The notes under the pieces were generated by a model that saw only the letters and a list, made by a program, of their open reading frames with translations, ran no database searches and was not told the origin of the DNA. A stretch of 64,000 bases of DNA. It comes from Gordoniibacillus kamchatkensis (GTDB taxonomy: Bacteria; Bacillota; Bacilli; Paenibacillales; NBRC-103111). Positions 33,133 to 44,256 of the stretch are shown here, one piece after another. Where the stretch lies: NCBI RefSeq assembly GCF_000829455.1, contig NZ_JXAK01000034.1, positions 1 to 64,000 of the forward strand, given 5' to 3'. A program made the position numbers and the translations under genes. The first letter of the stretch is position 1. The number at the start of each line of letters is the position of its first letter.

Positions 33133-34967
33133 ACTGCGTCATGCTCCTCTCCCTGCATCGGCAGTGTGAACGTGACGATCGTCCCTTTGCCGAGCTCTGA
33201 GTCCAAAGTAATCGTGCCGCCGTGCGCCTTGATTATTTCCCGGGCAATCGACAGCCCGAGCCCCGTGCCGCCCATATTGCGCGATCTGGCTTTGTCGACC
33301 CGGTAAAAACGCTCGAATATGCGCGCCAAGTCTTTCTTCGGAATGCCGATGCCCGTATCGCTGACGGTCACTTCCAGCGAAGGCCCGTCGGTTTTGCTCA
33401 CGTCGATCCGGATCGCGCCGTTGTCCGGCGTATATTTGATCGCGTTGGAGACGAGGTTGTCGAGCACTTGGTCGATTTTGTCGCGGTCGAGCATGACGTA
33501 TTCGATGCCGGGACTTATCTCGATCGCGATCTCGATCTGTTTTTGCTGCAGCTGGAACGAGAACCGGTCGGCCACTTCCTCCAGCATATCGGGTACGCTC
33601 GTCCATTCCTTGGCAATCATCGCTTGCTTGGAATCGAGCCGTGACAAATGCAGCAAATCCGTCACGAGCCGAATCATCCGCTCCGTCTCGCTGCGCGTTA
33701 CGCCGATGAACCGGTGCGCGAGCTGCGGATCGTCGACGGCGCCGTCTTCCAGCGCCTCGAGGTAGCTGCGGATCGTCGTCAGCGGCGTTCTTAGCTCGTG
33801 CGATACGTTCGCGACGAACTCGCGCCGGGACCTCTCGAGCTTCTCTTGCTCGGTGACGTCCTGCAGCACCGCAATCGTGCCGGACAAGCCGTCCCCGCGA
33901 TAGTGAGGCGAGGTGAACGTCACCCGGACGTGCAGCGGCTCTTCCTCGCCCCGCTCCAGCTCCAGCATAGCCAGGCCCGAGCCGCGCTCCTGATAGCGCT
34001 CCGTCTCATCCTCAGGGATGCCGAGCAAGGCGAACAAGCTTTGCCCGACCGCACTCTGCTCCGCGATCCCCAAAATTTGCTCCGCCGGCCGGTTCATCAA
34101 AATAATTTGGCCCTTCTCGTTCGCTGCGATGACCCCGTCGTTCATGTTGGCGAGAATCGAAGCGAGCTTCTCCTTCTCTTCCTCATGCAGCGACAGCGCC
34201 TCGCGCAGCCGCTTCATCATCATATTGAACGTATGGCTCAGTTGGCCGATTTCGTCGTGCGACCGTACGGCGAGCTGCCGCGAAAAGTTCCCTTCGGCGA
34301 TTGCGGTCGCCTGCTTCGTAATCTCTTTGATCGGACTCGTGATCGTGCCGGACAGCACGACGCCGAGCATCGCCGTCAGCCCAAGCGCAATGAGCGTTCC
34401 GGAGATCAGAATGCCGTTGATGCGGTTCATCGTGTCGTACATATTTTGCATCGAGGCGATGACGTAGACGGCACCGACGACTTTGCCGCCGCTGCTGACC
34501 GGCTTGGCCAGCACCATTTTGCGTTGGTTGTCCGTATCGGTAAACATGCGCTGGTTGTCCCTGATGCCCTGCAGCGCATGAATGACTTCCATCTGCGTGT
34601 TTTTCTGGCCGACGAGCGACTGATGGTTCGGCTGCGACGTCGTCAGCACGATGCCGTTGGCGTCGATAATTTGCACCTCGGAATTGCTGAGCGCGAACAG
34701 GTTGAGCACCTCGTTCAAGTCGCTGTTCGCCTTTTTGCCGTCGCCCGAGGCGGTTTTCGAATCCGGCGTCGCCGTCAAATTGCCCGCCACGAAGCCGGCG
34801 AGAAGACTCGCTTGCTTGTCGGCCGAGTCGATAAAATCGGTCTTGAAGTAGTTCTCCAGCGTCTTCACGAAGTAAACGCCAATAAGCTGCATCGCAATAA
34901 GGATCAATAGGACGTAAATGATAATGAGCTTCGCCTGAATCGATTGGAACAAGCGAATGCGCTTCAT
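33129..34967 (-). CDS. walK: WalK (YycG), essential cell-wall sensor histidine kinase
   Basis: 612 residues from ATG 34967 (GGGGGAT upstream). TM1 (LIIIYVLLILIAMQLIGVY), an extracytoplasmic PAS-like domain, TM2 (about 185-205), HAMP, a cytoplasmic PAS domain, HisKA with NVSHELRTPLTTIRSYLEAL, then HATPase (NLVSNAIKYTPD, DTGIGIPKKD, GGTGLGL). WalK phosphorylates WalR and so controls peptidoglycan hydrolases. One base separates it from the walR stop. The longer frame (start 34991) would run into walR, so the internal start is preferred. Confidence 0.95.
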   Translation of the reverse strand: MKRIRLFQSIQAKLIIIYVLLILIAMQLIGVYFVKTLENYFKTDFIDSADKQASLLAGFVAGNLTATPDSKTASGDGKKANSDLNEVLNLFALSNSEVQIIDANGIVLTTSQPNHQSLVGQKNTQMEVIHALQGIRDNQRMFTDTDNQRKMVLAKPVSSGGKVVGAVYVIASMQNMYDTMNRINGILISGTLIALGLTAMLGVVLSGTITSPIKEITKQATAIAEGNFSRQLAVRSHDEIGQLSHTFNMMMKRLREALSLHEEEKEKLASILANMNDGVIAANEKGQIILMNRPAEQILGIAEQSAVGQSLFALLGIPEDETERYQERGSGLAMLELERGEEEPLHVRVTFTSPHYRGDGLSGTIAVLQDVTEQEKLERSRREFVANVSHELRTPLTTIRSYLEALEDGAVDDPQLAHRFIGVTRSETERMIRLVTDLLHLSRLDSKQAMIAKEWTSVPDMLEEVADRFSFQLQQKQIEIAIEISPGIEYVMLDRDKIDQVLDNLVSNAIKYTPDNGAIRIDVSKTDGPSLEVTVSDTGIGIPKKDLARIFERFYRVDKARSRNMGGTGLGLSIAREIIKAHGGTITLDSELGKGTIVTFTLPMQGEEHDAV

Positions 34968-34968
34968 G

Positions 34969-35694
34969 TCACCATCCCCCGGCTTTGGCACCCGGACTGC
35001 GCATCATGTAGCCGAGACCCCTTCGCGTCGTGATGTACTCGGGCTTGCTCGGATCGTCCTCCAGCTTCTCCCGCAGCCGCCGGATCGTCACGTCCACCGT
35101 CCGCACGTCGCCGAAATACTCGAAGCCCCATACCGCCTGCAGCAAATGCTCGCGGGTCATCACCTTGCCGGCGTTTTTGGCGAGGTAGTGGATGAGCTCG
35201 AATTCGCGATGCGTCAGATCGAGCTGCTGCCCGTCTTTATACACCATGTACATGTCCGTGTCGATGAACAGGCCGCCGAGCCGCATGCCTTGCGGCTGCC
35301 CTTCCGGCTCCTGCTTGTCCGCCGCCGCATGCGACTGCCGCCTTAGCTGCGCCTTTACCCGGGCCAGCAGCTCACGCGCGCCGAACGGTTTCGTGACGTA
35401 ATCGTCTGCCCCCATTTCGAGGCCAAGCACCTTGTCGATTTCGGAATCTTTGGCCGTCAGCATAATGATCGGAATGTTCGACTTCGCCCGGACTTCCCGG
35501 CATACGTCCATCCCGTCCTTCACCGGCAGCATCCAATCGAGCAGAATGAGATCGGGCTGTTCGGAGAAAGCGAGCTCTACCGCGCTGCCGCCGTCATAAG
35601 CGCAGACGACCTGGTAGCCCTCCTTCTCCAGGTTGAATTTCAATATATCCGCAATCGGTTGCTCGTCGTCCACAACGAGAATTTTACCGTGCAT
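34969..35694 (-). CDS. walR: WalR (YycF), OmpR-type response regulator
   Basis: 241 residues. ATG 35694 has GGAGG 9 bases before it; an ATG three codons upstream touches the GGAGG and is less likely. Receiver: [10 protein letters not shown], phospho-acceptor in [10 protein letters not shown] in YVTKPF. DNA-binding winged helix: [20 protein letters not shown] and [20 protein letters not shown]. Binds promoters of wall-hydrolase genes when phosphorylated by WalK. First gene of walRKHIJ. Any promoter lies just upstream, between it and the M23 gene terminator. Confidence 0.95.
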   Translation of the reverse strand: MHGKILVVDDEQPIADILKFNLEKEGYQVVCAYDGGSAVELAFSEQPDLILLDWMLPVKDGMDVCREVRAKSNIPIIMLTAKDSEIDKVLGLEMGADDYVTKPFGARELLARVKAQLRRQSHAAADKQEPEGQPQGMRLGGLFIDTDMYMVYKDGQQLDLTHREFELIHYLAKNAGKVMTREHLLQAVWGFEYFGDVRTVDVTIRRLREKLEDDPSKPEYITTRRGLGYMMRSPGAKAGGW

Positions 35695-35813
35695 CGTCTT
35701 CATCCTCCTGACCGCGCGAACGCCGCGCTTCGGCCTTGCACACGCTTCCTTCCCTCCATTGTACCGCATCCTGGCCCCTTCCTCAAAGGAAAAGCTTCTC
35801 TCCGCTGCAGTGG

Positions 35814-35856
35814 AAAAAGGGGCTTTCCGGCATGCCGCCGGAAAGCCCCCTTTTGC
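35814..35856 (-). terminator. strong hairpin terminator of the M23 peptidase gene
   Basis: GGGGCTTTCCGG and CCGGAAAGCCCC form a 12-bp stem; on the minus strand it ends in a TTTTTCC run. It separates the peptidase gene from walR. Confidence 0.85.
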
Positions 35857-35865
35857 ATCGATCGT

Positions 35866-37407
35866 TTACATGTATAAATATTTCAGCGGATTCTCGAGAC
35901 CGCCGTTCTTATGGATTTCGAAATGCAGATGGACGCCGGTCGCATCGCCGGTAGCTCCCATCGTGCCGATCTTCTCGCCTTTCTCGACGATCTTGCCCGC
36001 GCTTGTGGAGATGACGCTCAAATGTCCGTACAGCGTTTCGAAGCCGTTCTGATGATTGATAATAATATAATTGCCGTAATCGTCCTTGTAGCCTGTCTCC
36101 ACGACTTTGCCGTTGTCGGCGGCGAGAATGCTCTTGTTGCCGGTAATGTCGATGCCTTTGTGCAGCTTGCCCCAACGCATCCCGAACGTGCTCGAAACGG
36201 ATGGGCTCAGCACCGGCCATGCAAACTTGCCGGAGCCTTCGCCGAGAATGACCTTGGTGCCCTTCTTCGCTTTGGCGGTGACGGGCGGTTCGATCATTTC
36301 CTGGCTCTGCACTTCCTCGGATACCATCTGGCCGTCGACCTTCGTGACATGAAGCGTGATCTTCTTCAGTCCGTTTTTGCCTGCCGAGATCGGCTGGATG
36401 ACGCCCGCCCGGAGCGTATCGTCCTTGACGTACTCGGTATCGAACGGCACTTCCTGGTTCTCGACGACCGTCTCTTCCGTCCTGACGGACAGCGGCGGCT
36501 TCAGTACCGTGAGGTCGAGCTTGTCGCCGACTTTGATCATATCGTCGTTAATCCACGGGTTCTTCTGGTAAATGAACTGCTTCGAAATCCCGAACTTCTT
36601 GGCAATGCATGATACGCAGTCGCCCTTCTGTACGACGTAGGTCGTCGGCTGCGTGTCGCCCGTCTGCAGCTTCTTCAGCACGTCATCCGGGCTCATGACA
36701 TCGGTCGGGTTGATTTTCACTTCGTTCAAGTCTACGTTTTGCACGAACTCGATTTTATCCAGCTTGCCGCTCGGCTGCTGCGCCGCATCGGCCGACATCA
36801 CCGCCACCGGCGCTTCGTCCTTCCCTTTCGGTATGAACGGAGCCTTGATTTTGTCGAGAATGGCGTTCGCCGTCTCCTCGTCCTTCACGAGACCGAATAC
36901 TTTCCCGTCGATCCGCAGCTCGACGCCGAAAGCTTGAGACTGAAGCTCGCGGTCGAGGCCGGCCAGCACGGCGGCGTTGTCCGCCGGCTTCTTGAAAGCC
37001 CTTTCAACCTGGAAGGCGACCCCGTCTGCCGCTAGTTCCATATGTACGTTTGGAAACTTCTGCTTCAGTTCGGCTTTCTTCTGATTGATGTAATCATTCA
37101 CTATGTTCTTGTTGTCGACTATTCCTATATCCGCTCCGTCTACCAGCACGTGATAGACTTCGACCATATTCGCTTCTACATAACGGTGCCCGACCACGAC
37201 CATTACGGCAGTGAGTCCGAGCACGCTTACCGTCTGAACGATAGGCCATTTGTGCTCACGAAGCAGTCCCCATGGGCTCTTCGCTTGCTTCTGGCTCGTC
37301 TGTGAGCCGGTCAAGCTTGCTGTCTGAACCGCGTCGTCCGTCTCCTGCGCTTTGCCGCGCCGCGAGAGAACGCTGCGAATCCAGCGAATTCCCCTGAAAT
37401 CTGTCAT
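35866..37407 (-). CDS. M23-family peptidoglycan endopeptidase with LysM and G5 domains
   Basis: 513 residues. Cytoplasmic basic arm, TM helix (about 53-72), an unannotated extracellular region, LysM (TYVVQKGDCVSCIAKKF, about 258-305), a G5 domain (about 310-385) and an M23 lysostaphin-type peptidase with metal ligands in LHKGIDIT and VHLHFEI. It should cleave peptide cross-links in the wall. Its place beside walR fits a WalR-controlled wall hydrolase, which is inference. Intact. Two cysteines in the LysM are unusual but may be harmless. Confidence 0.92.
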   Translation of the reverse strand: MTDFRGIRWIRSVLSRRGKAQETDDAVQTASLTGSQTSQKQAKSPWGLLREHKWPIVQTVSVLGLTAVMVVVGHRYVEANMVEVYHVLVDGADIGIVDNKNIVNDYINQKKAELKQKFPNVHMELAADGVAFQVERAFKKPADNAAVLAGLDRELQSQAFGVELRIDGKVFGLVKDEETANAILDKIKAPFIPKGKDEAPVAVMSADAAQQPSGKLDKIEFVQNVDLNEVKINPTDVMSPDDVLKKLQTGDTQPTTYVVQKGDCVSCIAKKFGISKQFIYQKNPWINDDMIKVGDKLDLTVLKPPLSVRTEETVVENQEVPFDTEYVKDDTLRAGVIQPISAGKNGLKKITLHVTKVDGQMVSEEVQSQEMIEPPVTAKAKKGTKVILGEGSGKFAWPVLSPSVSSTFGMRWGKLHKGIDITGNKSILAADNGKVVETGYKDDYGNYIIINHQNGFETLYGHLSVISTSAGKIVEKGEKIGTMGATGDATGVHLHFEIHKNGGLENPLKYLYM

Positions 37408-37606
37408 GTTCTTCTCCTAATCGTTGTTTCCGGCGATTTGCGCGCTCTGCAGCATAAAAACGCCTGATTTAGTGACAATAACCAGCGTACACGCCTCACT
37501 AATTACTGTACCACAACGAAACTCCTCGTTTCAACAAAATCCTACATCTCTGCTAAGAGATTGTGAGGTTCTTGTGAACTGGCGGCGAACGGCGAAGAAG
37601 CATGAA

Positions 37607-37632
37607 GCGGGGCGTTTCCGAGCGCCCCGCTT
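37607..37632 (-). terminator. hairpin at the end of the 37.6-38.35 kb gene
   Basis: GCGGGGCG TTTCCGAG CGCCCCGC; the stem begins next to the stop codon of the minus-strand gene. The T-rich tail (TTAATATTTTT) is on the plus-strand side, so it could work in either direction. Confidence 0.6.
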
Positions 37633-38352
37633 AATATTTTTGAATAATATCCAGGATCTGCTTGTAATCATCCTTCGGCAAATTTTTTTGCAAAATATCG
37701 TCGATCTGCTTCATCTCGTCGGCCGTAATGCCGTCCTCGACCAGCGCCGATATGCGCTGCAGCTGCTCGGGCGGGAGCTTGCTGGCGAGCAGCGAGAACA
37801 ACTTCATTTTGTCCTCGCTCGACATGGCGGCCTTCTTCTTCGCCAAATCGTCCGCGGATACGACGAGGCCGGCGAGCCCTTTGCCCGTTTGACCCGAGTC
37901 GGAACCTGCCGTCGTGCCGGAAGCTGCTGCCCCCGTTCCGCTGCGCGTATCTCCGCCTTGGCTCAGCCGCCCCGACACGGCCACGGCGTCCTCCGGCACT
38001 TTTTCCTCCGTCTGCGGAGCTTGCCGCCCTGCGTCCCGCCGCTGCCGCCAGAGCGCGTATCGGCTCCGTTCGTGCTCGTCGCGCTGTCCGGCGAAGCGGG
38101 CTGCGCCAGGGCGGGCGCCGTTTTGCCCGATGCGGCTTCCTTGCCGGGTCTTGGTTTGATCATATGCCAATCCTCGCCCAGTCTTGCAAGAACATCGGAA
38201 AATTGAATCTTTTTCCCTACATTCGACAGCTGAAACTGCTGCAGCATGCTCTCCACATACATATTAACGACAAACCAGGCACTGAACAGCGACAAGCCTG
38301 CCGTGACGGCAACACGGAGGCCCCAGCGCGCGAGCCATAAGAGCAATTTCAT
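37631..38352 (-). CDS. membrane-anchored hypothetical protein, frame broken near 38030
   Basis: From ATG 38352 (GAGGAG 8 bases upstream) the protein starts MKLLLWLARWGLRVAVTAG, one TM helix, then an extracellular Ala/Ser/Gly/Thr-rich linker. The frame then shifts near 38030 (around GGCGGCAAGCTCCGC), and the other frame continues RQAPQTEEKVPEDAV, a disordered linker, and a compact helical C-terminus (EDKMKLFSLLASKLPPEQLQ, ...KQILDIIQKY). About 240 residues when joined. Function unknown; placed between purA and the M23 peptidase gene. The frame change is probably an indel error. Confidence 0.65.
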
Positions 38353-38547
38353 GAGCGCTACTCCTCTTCTCTCGGTTAAGAAGAAACGGTCCAGGCCGGC
38401 CGCTCCAGACGGCCTTCCGTTTCTCGCACGGAAGAAGCCAAGTATAGAGCGCAAGCGATATACTTCCTGATGGATCAAGACAGATGTCGACCAGTTTCTT
38501 CCATCCAGTATTGACATAAATCGAGAGATTTAACGCGTGCCGCGCAA

Positions 38548-38586
38548 AAAAAGGTCCCTTGCCCCACAACGGGCAAAGGACCTTCA
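38548..38586 (-). terminator. terminator of purA
   Basis: AAGGTCCTTTGCCC / GGGCAAGGGACCTT stem (minus strand) followed by TTTTTTT, directly after the purA stop. Confidence 0.9.
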
Positions 38587-38597
38587 GCAAAACAAGA

Positions 38598-39959
<1,362 letters not shown>

Positions 39960-39990
39960 TTAGTGTAGCAATTTAGCGCGCCAAAGTCAA

Positions 39991-40037
39991 ATAAAAACGA
40001 ACGATCACACCTGACCAGGTATAATCGTTCGGGATTT
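39991..40037 (-). terminator. terminator of the OppA-like gene
   Basis: CGAACGAT and ATCGTTCG arms around an inner ACCTG/CAGGT stem; on the minus strand it ends in TTTTTATTT. Confidence 0.85.
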
Positions 40038-40105
40038 TGTTGATACTAGTAGGTTGTGCTGCGGTCTATTGAACATGATGCCGGCTCAGTCCGTTTTTGC
40101 GGCGC

Positions 40106-41821
40106 TTATTTCTCGATCGTAGCCCACTTCAGCTCGAAGTCGCCGCCCATCGACGGCAAGATGAGCCCTTTGACGTAAGGCTTCACCAAATACGCTTGCG
40201 TACGGAAGTAGTTCGGTGCGATCGGCATTTCTTGCATGAGAATCTTCTCTGCATCGACGAGCATTTTCGTGCGTTTCGCCGTATCGAGCTCGGCCTTGGC
40301 GCCGTTCACCAGCTTGTCGTATTCGGCATTGGAATAGTCGACCTCGTTAAATTCGCCGCCGGTGATCCACATATCGAGGAACGTCATCGGGTCGTTATAG
40401 TCGCCGTTCCAGAGCGATACGACAACTTCGAAGTTGTGCTGCGACTGGCGCTCGATGCGGAGCGCGTGCGGAACCGGTTCGGCGACCGCGTCGAAGCCCA
40501 AATTTTGCTTCCACTGGTTGAGAATGAACTCCAGCGCTTTTTTGCCGCCTTCGTTATCGTCGGCAATCACTTTCAGCTGCGGCATTGCCGTCAGGCCGGC
40601 TTCTTTCAACCCGTCTGCGAGAAGCTGCTTCGCCTTCGCCGGATCGTATTTCGGCATCGTGACTCCGGCCGTCTGCCGGAACTCTTTGCCGTTGCCGTCC
40701 ATCATCCCTTTCGGAATAAGCCCTTCGGCGGCGACGGAGCCGTTGCCGAGCACCGTATCGACGTAGCCTTGATTGTCGATAGCTAGAGCCAGGGCCATGC
40801 GGATTTTGGCATTTTTGAACGCCGGAACGTTCTTTTCGCCGAACATCAGGTACGACGTCGTCAGCTCGCGCTTCGGCTGGAAGTCCGGCTTGTTTTTCCA
40901 TATGCCTACGAAGTCGCGGCTAATGTCGGCCACGTCCGCTTCGTTCGTTTCGTACAAATTCATCCCCGTGTTCTGGTCTTTGACGATGTTGAACACGGCG
41001 CGGTCCAGCTTCACATTGTCTTTGTCCCAATACTTGTCGTTTTTGACGAGAACGAGCTGTTTGCCGTGGTCCCAGGACTCCAGCTTGAACGGTCCGTTGG
41101 GCAAAATCTTGTCGGCGTCCATGCCGAATTTGTCGCCAAGCTTCTCGACGAAAGATTTTTGCAGCGGATAGTACGTCTGGAACGCCATCAAGTCCGTAAA
41201 GAAGGGCACAGGCTGGTCCAGCGTAATTTCCAACGTTTTCTCGTCGATGATCTTGACGCCGAGCTCTTTTTTCTTCGCTTCCACTTCTTCCGGCGTCTTC
41301 GCCGCCAAAATCGCATTCGCGCCTTTGATGTAGGAGAGCATGAACGAATATTGCGCTTTCGTCGCCGGATCGAGCGCGCGCTTGAACGCGTAATCGAAAT
41401 CGGCGGTCGTCAGCTTCGAGCCGTCGGCAAACGTCAAATTGTCGCGCAGCGTAACGGTGTACGTTTTGCCGTCGGCGGACACCTTCGGCATATCTTTCGC
41501 GAGCGCAGGCTGGGGCTTGCCGTCTTTGTCGATGCGATAGAGGCCTTCGTTGACAGCGCCGATAATCGTGAACGCGGCCGCGGCCGTCGATTTCGAGCTG
41601 TCCAGTACCGGCGGTTCCGCGCGAAAATTCAGCTTCAGCTCCTTCGGCCCCGAGGCCGCCTTCCCGCCTTTCTCGGCGGCTGTGTTCGTGCCGCTGCCGC
41701 TTGCCGCACCGCCGGAGCCGCTGCTTTTGCCGTCGCCCCCTGTGCCGGTCGCGCAGCCGCTCAGCAGCGTCCCCGCGAGCACAATCGCGGACACGAGACT
41801 TGCCCATGTTTTCCTAGCCAA
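40106..41821 (-). CDS. OppA/DppE-family oligopeptide-binding lipoprotein
   Basis: 571 residues from TTG 41821 (AGGGGG 9 bases upstream; the long frame to 41941 has no ribosome site). Signal peptide with lipobox LLSGC, then a Gly/Ser-rich linker and an SBP_bac_5 domain: LRAEPPVLDSSKS-like start (FRAEPPVLDSSKST), DGKTYTVTLRDNLTFADGSK, and a C-terminal region with FLDMWITGGEFNE. Binds peptides on the outer surface for an ABC importer. No permease or ATPase genes lie near, so it must work with proteins encoded elsewhere, or act as an orphan receptor. It lies between purA and a two-component pair. Confidence 0.9.
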   Translation of the reverse strand: MARKTWASLVSAIVLAGTLLSGCATGTGGDGKSSGSGGAASGSGTNTAAEKGGKAASGPKELKLNFRAEPPVLDSSKSTAAAAFTIIGAVNEGLYRIDKDGKPQPALAKDMPKVSADGKTYTVTLRDNLTFADGSKLTTADFDYAFKRALDPATKAQYSFMLSYIKGANAILAAKTPEEVEAKKKELGVKIIDEKTLEITLDQPVPFFTDLMAFQTYYPLQKSFVEKLGDKFGMDADKILPNGPFKLESWDHGKQLVLVKNDKYWDKDNVKLDRAVFNIVKDQNTGMNLYETNEADVADISRDFVGIWKNKPDFQPKRELTTSYLMFGEKNVPAFKNAKIRMALALAIDNQGYVDTVLGNGSVAAEGLIPKGMMDGNGKEFRQTAGVTMPKYDPAKAKQLLADGLKEAGLTAMPQLKVIADDNEGGKKALEFILNQWKQNLGFDAVAEPVPHALRIERQSQHNFEVVVSLWNGDYNDPMTFLDMWITGGEFNEVDYSNAEYDKLVNGAKAELDTAKRTKMLVDAEKILMQEMPIAPNYFRTQAYLVKPYVKGLILPSMGGDFELKWATIEK

Positions 41822-42024
41822 TGGATGATTCCCCCTCATGGATTTGGTTTGAGCCCATGGTAGCATCTTCCATGTCCCTGCGTCATGGGATTGTTGTCCC
41901 GAGCAGGCGGGATATTGTGTCCCGGTCGCACAGGAAATCATCCGTCGGTTAATATTTTCCCGAAGGAGCCGTCTACGGCGACAAACTGCTGCTATCGCAG
42001 GCTGCAGCCGCGGTTATAGCCAGG

Positions 42025-44250
42025 TTACCCTACCGCCCCTTTCTGCTCATCGGCAGCCCGGAGGTCCGCCGCCGCGCTTCCGCCGTGCACAATGCCGCCG
42101 CTGCCTTCGAGGCCGCCGAAACGGCGGACCGGCAGCCGGACGTACACGGTTGTGCCCTCCCTGGCTGCGGCGCTGTCGCCCGAATCTTGCACCGGCGCCG
42201 CAAGCGCGGCCGCAGCAGGCGATGCCGCGTCGGGACTGCGTCCCGGGCCATGGTCGTACCCGGCAAACACTTCGATGACGCCGCCGACTTCTTCGGCGCG
42301 CTCCCGCATCGAATGCAGGCCGACGCCGGGCGTGAACTCTTCGTCCGGCAGTCCCTTGCCGTCGTCGCTCACGACAAGGTGCAGCCAGTCATCCAGCCAC
42401 AACCGCACGTCGCAGCGCGACGCCTCGGCATGGCGCACGACGTTGTTCATCGCCTCCTGGCCGATGCGGAAAGCGGCCACCTCCACCGCTGCCGGCAGCG
42501 GCGGCAGCGGCTCGGGCCCGGCAACGGCAATTTGCACGCGCTCGCCGGGATACTGCGCAGCCTGCTGCCGCAGCGCAGCGACGAGCCCCAGCTCGTCGAG
42601 CGCGGGCGGACGCAGCGCGTAGACGACGCGCCGGATGTCGGAAATGGCCAGCTGCAACTGCACCCGCATGTTGGCCAGCAGCTCTTCTGCGCGCTCCGGG
42701 TTGCCCCGCACGAGACTGCGCGCCACGTCGAACTGCAGCGTCAAGCCGGCCAGCGTCGGGCCGAGCCCGTCGTGCAAATCGCGCCGCAGCCGGCGACGCT
42801 CCTCTTCGCGCGCCAGCACCAGCCGCTCGCGCGAGCGAACCAGATCGAGCGTCACTCGCGCCGAGTTCACCGTCCCGCCGATTTGTCGCGCGAGGTCGGC
42901 GATCAGCCGCATCTCTTTTGCCGTGAATGGTTCGTCCGGGCCTCTGGTGCTGACCCGCAGCGCGCCGACAATGTCCGATTGATAAATGAGCGGGAACGCA
43001 TGCAGTTCAAACGTCTGCTCGCCGTGCGCCGCCACCACCCGATGCCGCCCGGCCTCCTGTAGCGAAATGGCGACATACGGCAGCTTGAGCACCTGGGCTA
43101 CCGTCTCGACGACGGTCGTCAGCACCTCTTCCTGCGGTCCGATCGCTTCCAGCCTTTGACCCAGACCGGATAAAATCTCATAAGGATCGCCGCTGTTGCC
43201 GTAGAGCACCTGGTTGACGATAGCTTGCAGCTTCACTCGCAGCGGCTGGAACAGCACCGCAATGAGCCCCGTCGCCAGAAACGATGCGAGCCAGTTGAAA
43301 TTGCCGCGGTTTTGCAGGAGCATGCCGAAAAAGCCGACGACGAGCACGTAAATGCCGACTACGCATGCGCTGAGCAGCATATACACGGTAGCTCTGCCGG
43401 CAAAGCTGCGGATGCTCCAGAGCTGGTATTTGACGATGGCGATGCCGATCGAGACGGGAACGAGCATGTGCGCGATCGAGAAAGCGATCGTCGAGCCGAC
43501 GATGGGCCCGATGCCGCGGTTCGTCACCCAAAATTGATCCCATACTCCCGTGACGACAACAAACACGATAGCGCATACAAACCAGCGGATTTGCAGCTGC
43601 TCATGCGCCTTCGCCTCGCGATACCTTCGAATCTGGGCATACAAGGCTACAGCATAGATCACAAGCTGCGTCGCGATTGCCCCTGCAGGCCAGTCGGGCC
43701 TCGGTACGGTAAGCCCGGCTGCGGCCAAGGCGGCATAGCCGAGGGCGAGCGCCACCGACCAGCGGGGGACGAACCGCCCGTTCGGAAACGTAAATACGAG
43801 CGCCCAGTAGCCGACATGGATAACCTGAAACCACGGAACCGCCCAGCCCCACATCGGAGGATAAGCGCGCAGCGAATCGACAAGCACGATCGCTCCCGAC
43901 GCCAGCAGCACGTACGCGACGAAAAGCCCATATACTTCTTTCATGTTGCGCAGAAACACCAAGGCGGCCACGAGGAAGTAGACCGCCCCTACGAGGCCGT
44001 CGCAGGCAATTTGAAACCATTTGTAGGCCCCCAGAACTCCCCAGCCGTACAGGACTTTGGCGTCCGCCCCATTCAGCTGGTAATAATCGGAGCAACCGAT
44101 GTAATATTGGTCGCACACAATGTCGTACAACCACCAACGAAGCCGCAGGCTGTCCAAATAGATATAAAGGAACACCGCAGCAGCCGCCAGCCATACGAAA
44201 CGAAGCCCTTGCAGAAACGGGCCCTCCACGCGACGCCACCATTCCCGCAT
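42025..44250 (-). CDS. NarL-type sensor histidine kinase (HisKA_3) with multi-TM input
   Basis: 741 residues. About eight TM helices with long hydrophobic blocks (residues 12-340), a cytoplasmic GAF-like region (about 360-465), then HisKA_3 with EEERRRLRRDLHDGLGPTL (His in LHDG) and an HATPase (GQEAMNNVVRHA, DDGKGLPDEE, GVGLHSMRERA). It phosphorylates the NarL-type regulator encoded 6 bases upstream. A GC-rich Ala-heavy insertion and tail near the C-terminus are unusual. Signal unknown; it may concern the adjacent peptide-binding protein. Confidence 0.9.
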   Translation of the reverse strand: MREWWRRVEGPFLQGLRFVWLAAAAVFLYIYLDSLRLRWWLYDIVCDQYYIGCSDYYQLNGADAKVLYGWGVLGAYKWFQIACDGLVGAVYFLVAALVFLRNMKEVYGLFVAYVLLASGAIVLVDSLRAYPPMWGWAVPWFQVIHVGYWALVFTFPNGRFVPRWSVALALGYAALAAAGLTVPRPDWPAGAIATQLVIYAVALYAQIRRYREAKAHEQLQIRWFVCAIVFVVVTGVWDQFWVTNRGIGPIVGSTIAFSIAHMLVPVSIGIAIVKYQLWSIRSFAGRATVYMLLSACVVGIYVLVVGFFGMLLQNRGNFNWLASFLATGLIAVLFQPLRVKLQAIVNQVLYGNSGDPYEILSGLGQRLEAIGPQEEVLTTVVETVAQVLKLPYVAISLQEAGRHRVVAAHGEQTFELHAFPLIYQSDIVGALRVSTRGPDEPFTAKEMRLIADLARQIGGTVNSARVTLDLVRSRERLVLAREEERRRLRRDLHDGLGPTLAGLTLQFDVARSLVRGNPERAEELLANMRVQLQLAISDIRRVVYALRPPALDELGLVAALRQQAAQYPGERVQIAVAGPEPLPPLPAAVEVAAFRIGQEAMNNVVRHAEASRCDVRLWLDDWLHLVVSDDGKGLPDEEFTPGVGLHSMRERAEEVGGVIEVFAGYDHGPGRSPDAASPAAAALAAPVQDSGDSAAAREGTTVYVRLPVRRFGGLEGSGGIVHGGSAAADLRAADEQKGAVG

Positions 44251-44256
44251 GCGCCC

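Noticed and set aside
31633-33306. 557-codon plus-strand open frame
   Set aside because: Antisense of walH and its flanks; low-complexity Arg/Leu/Val composition and no domain.
33129-35694. PhoR/PhoP instead of WalK/WalR
   Set aside because: The following walH, walI and walJ genes and their tight spacing fix the identity.
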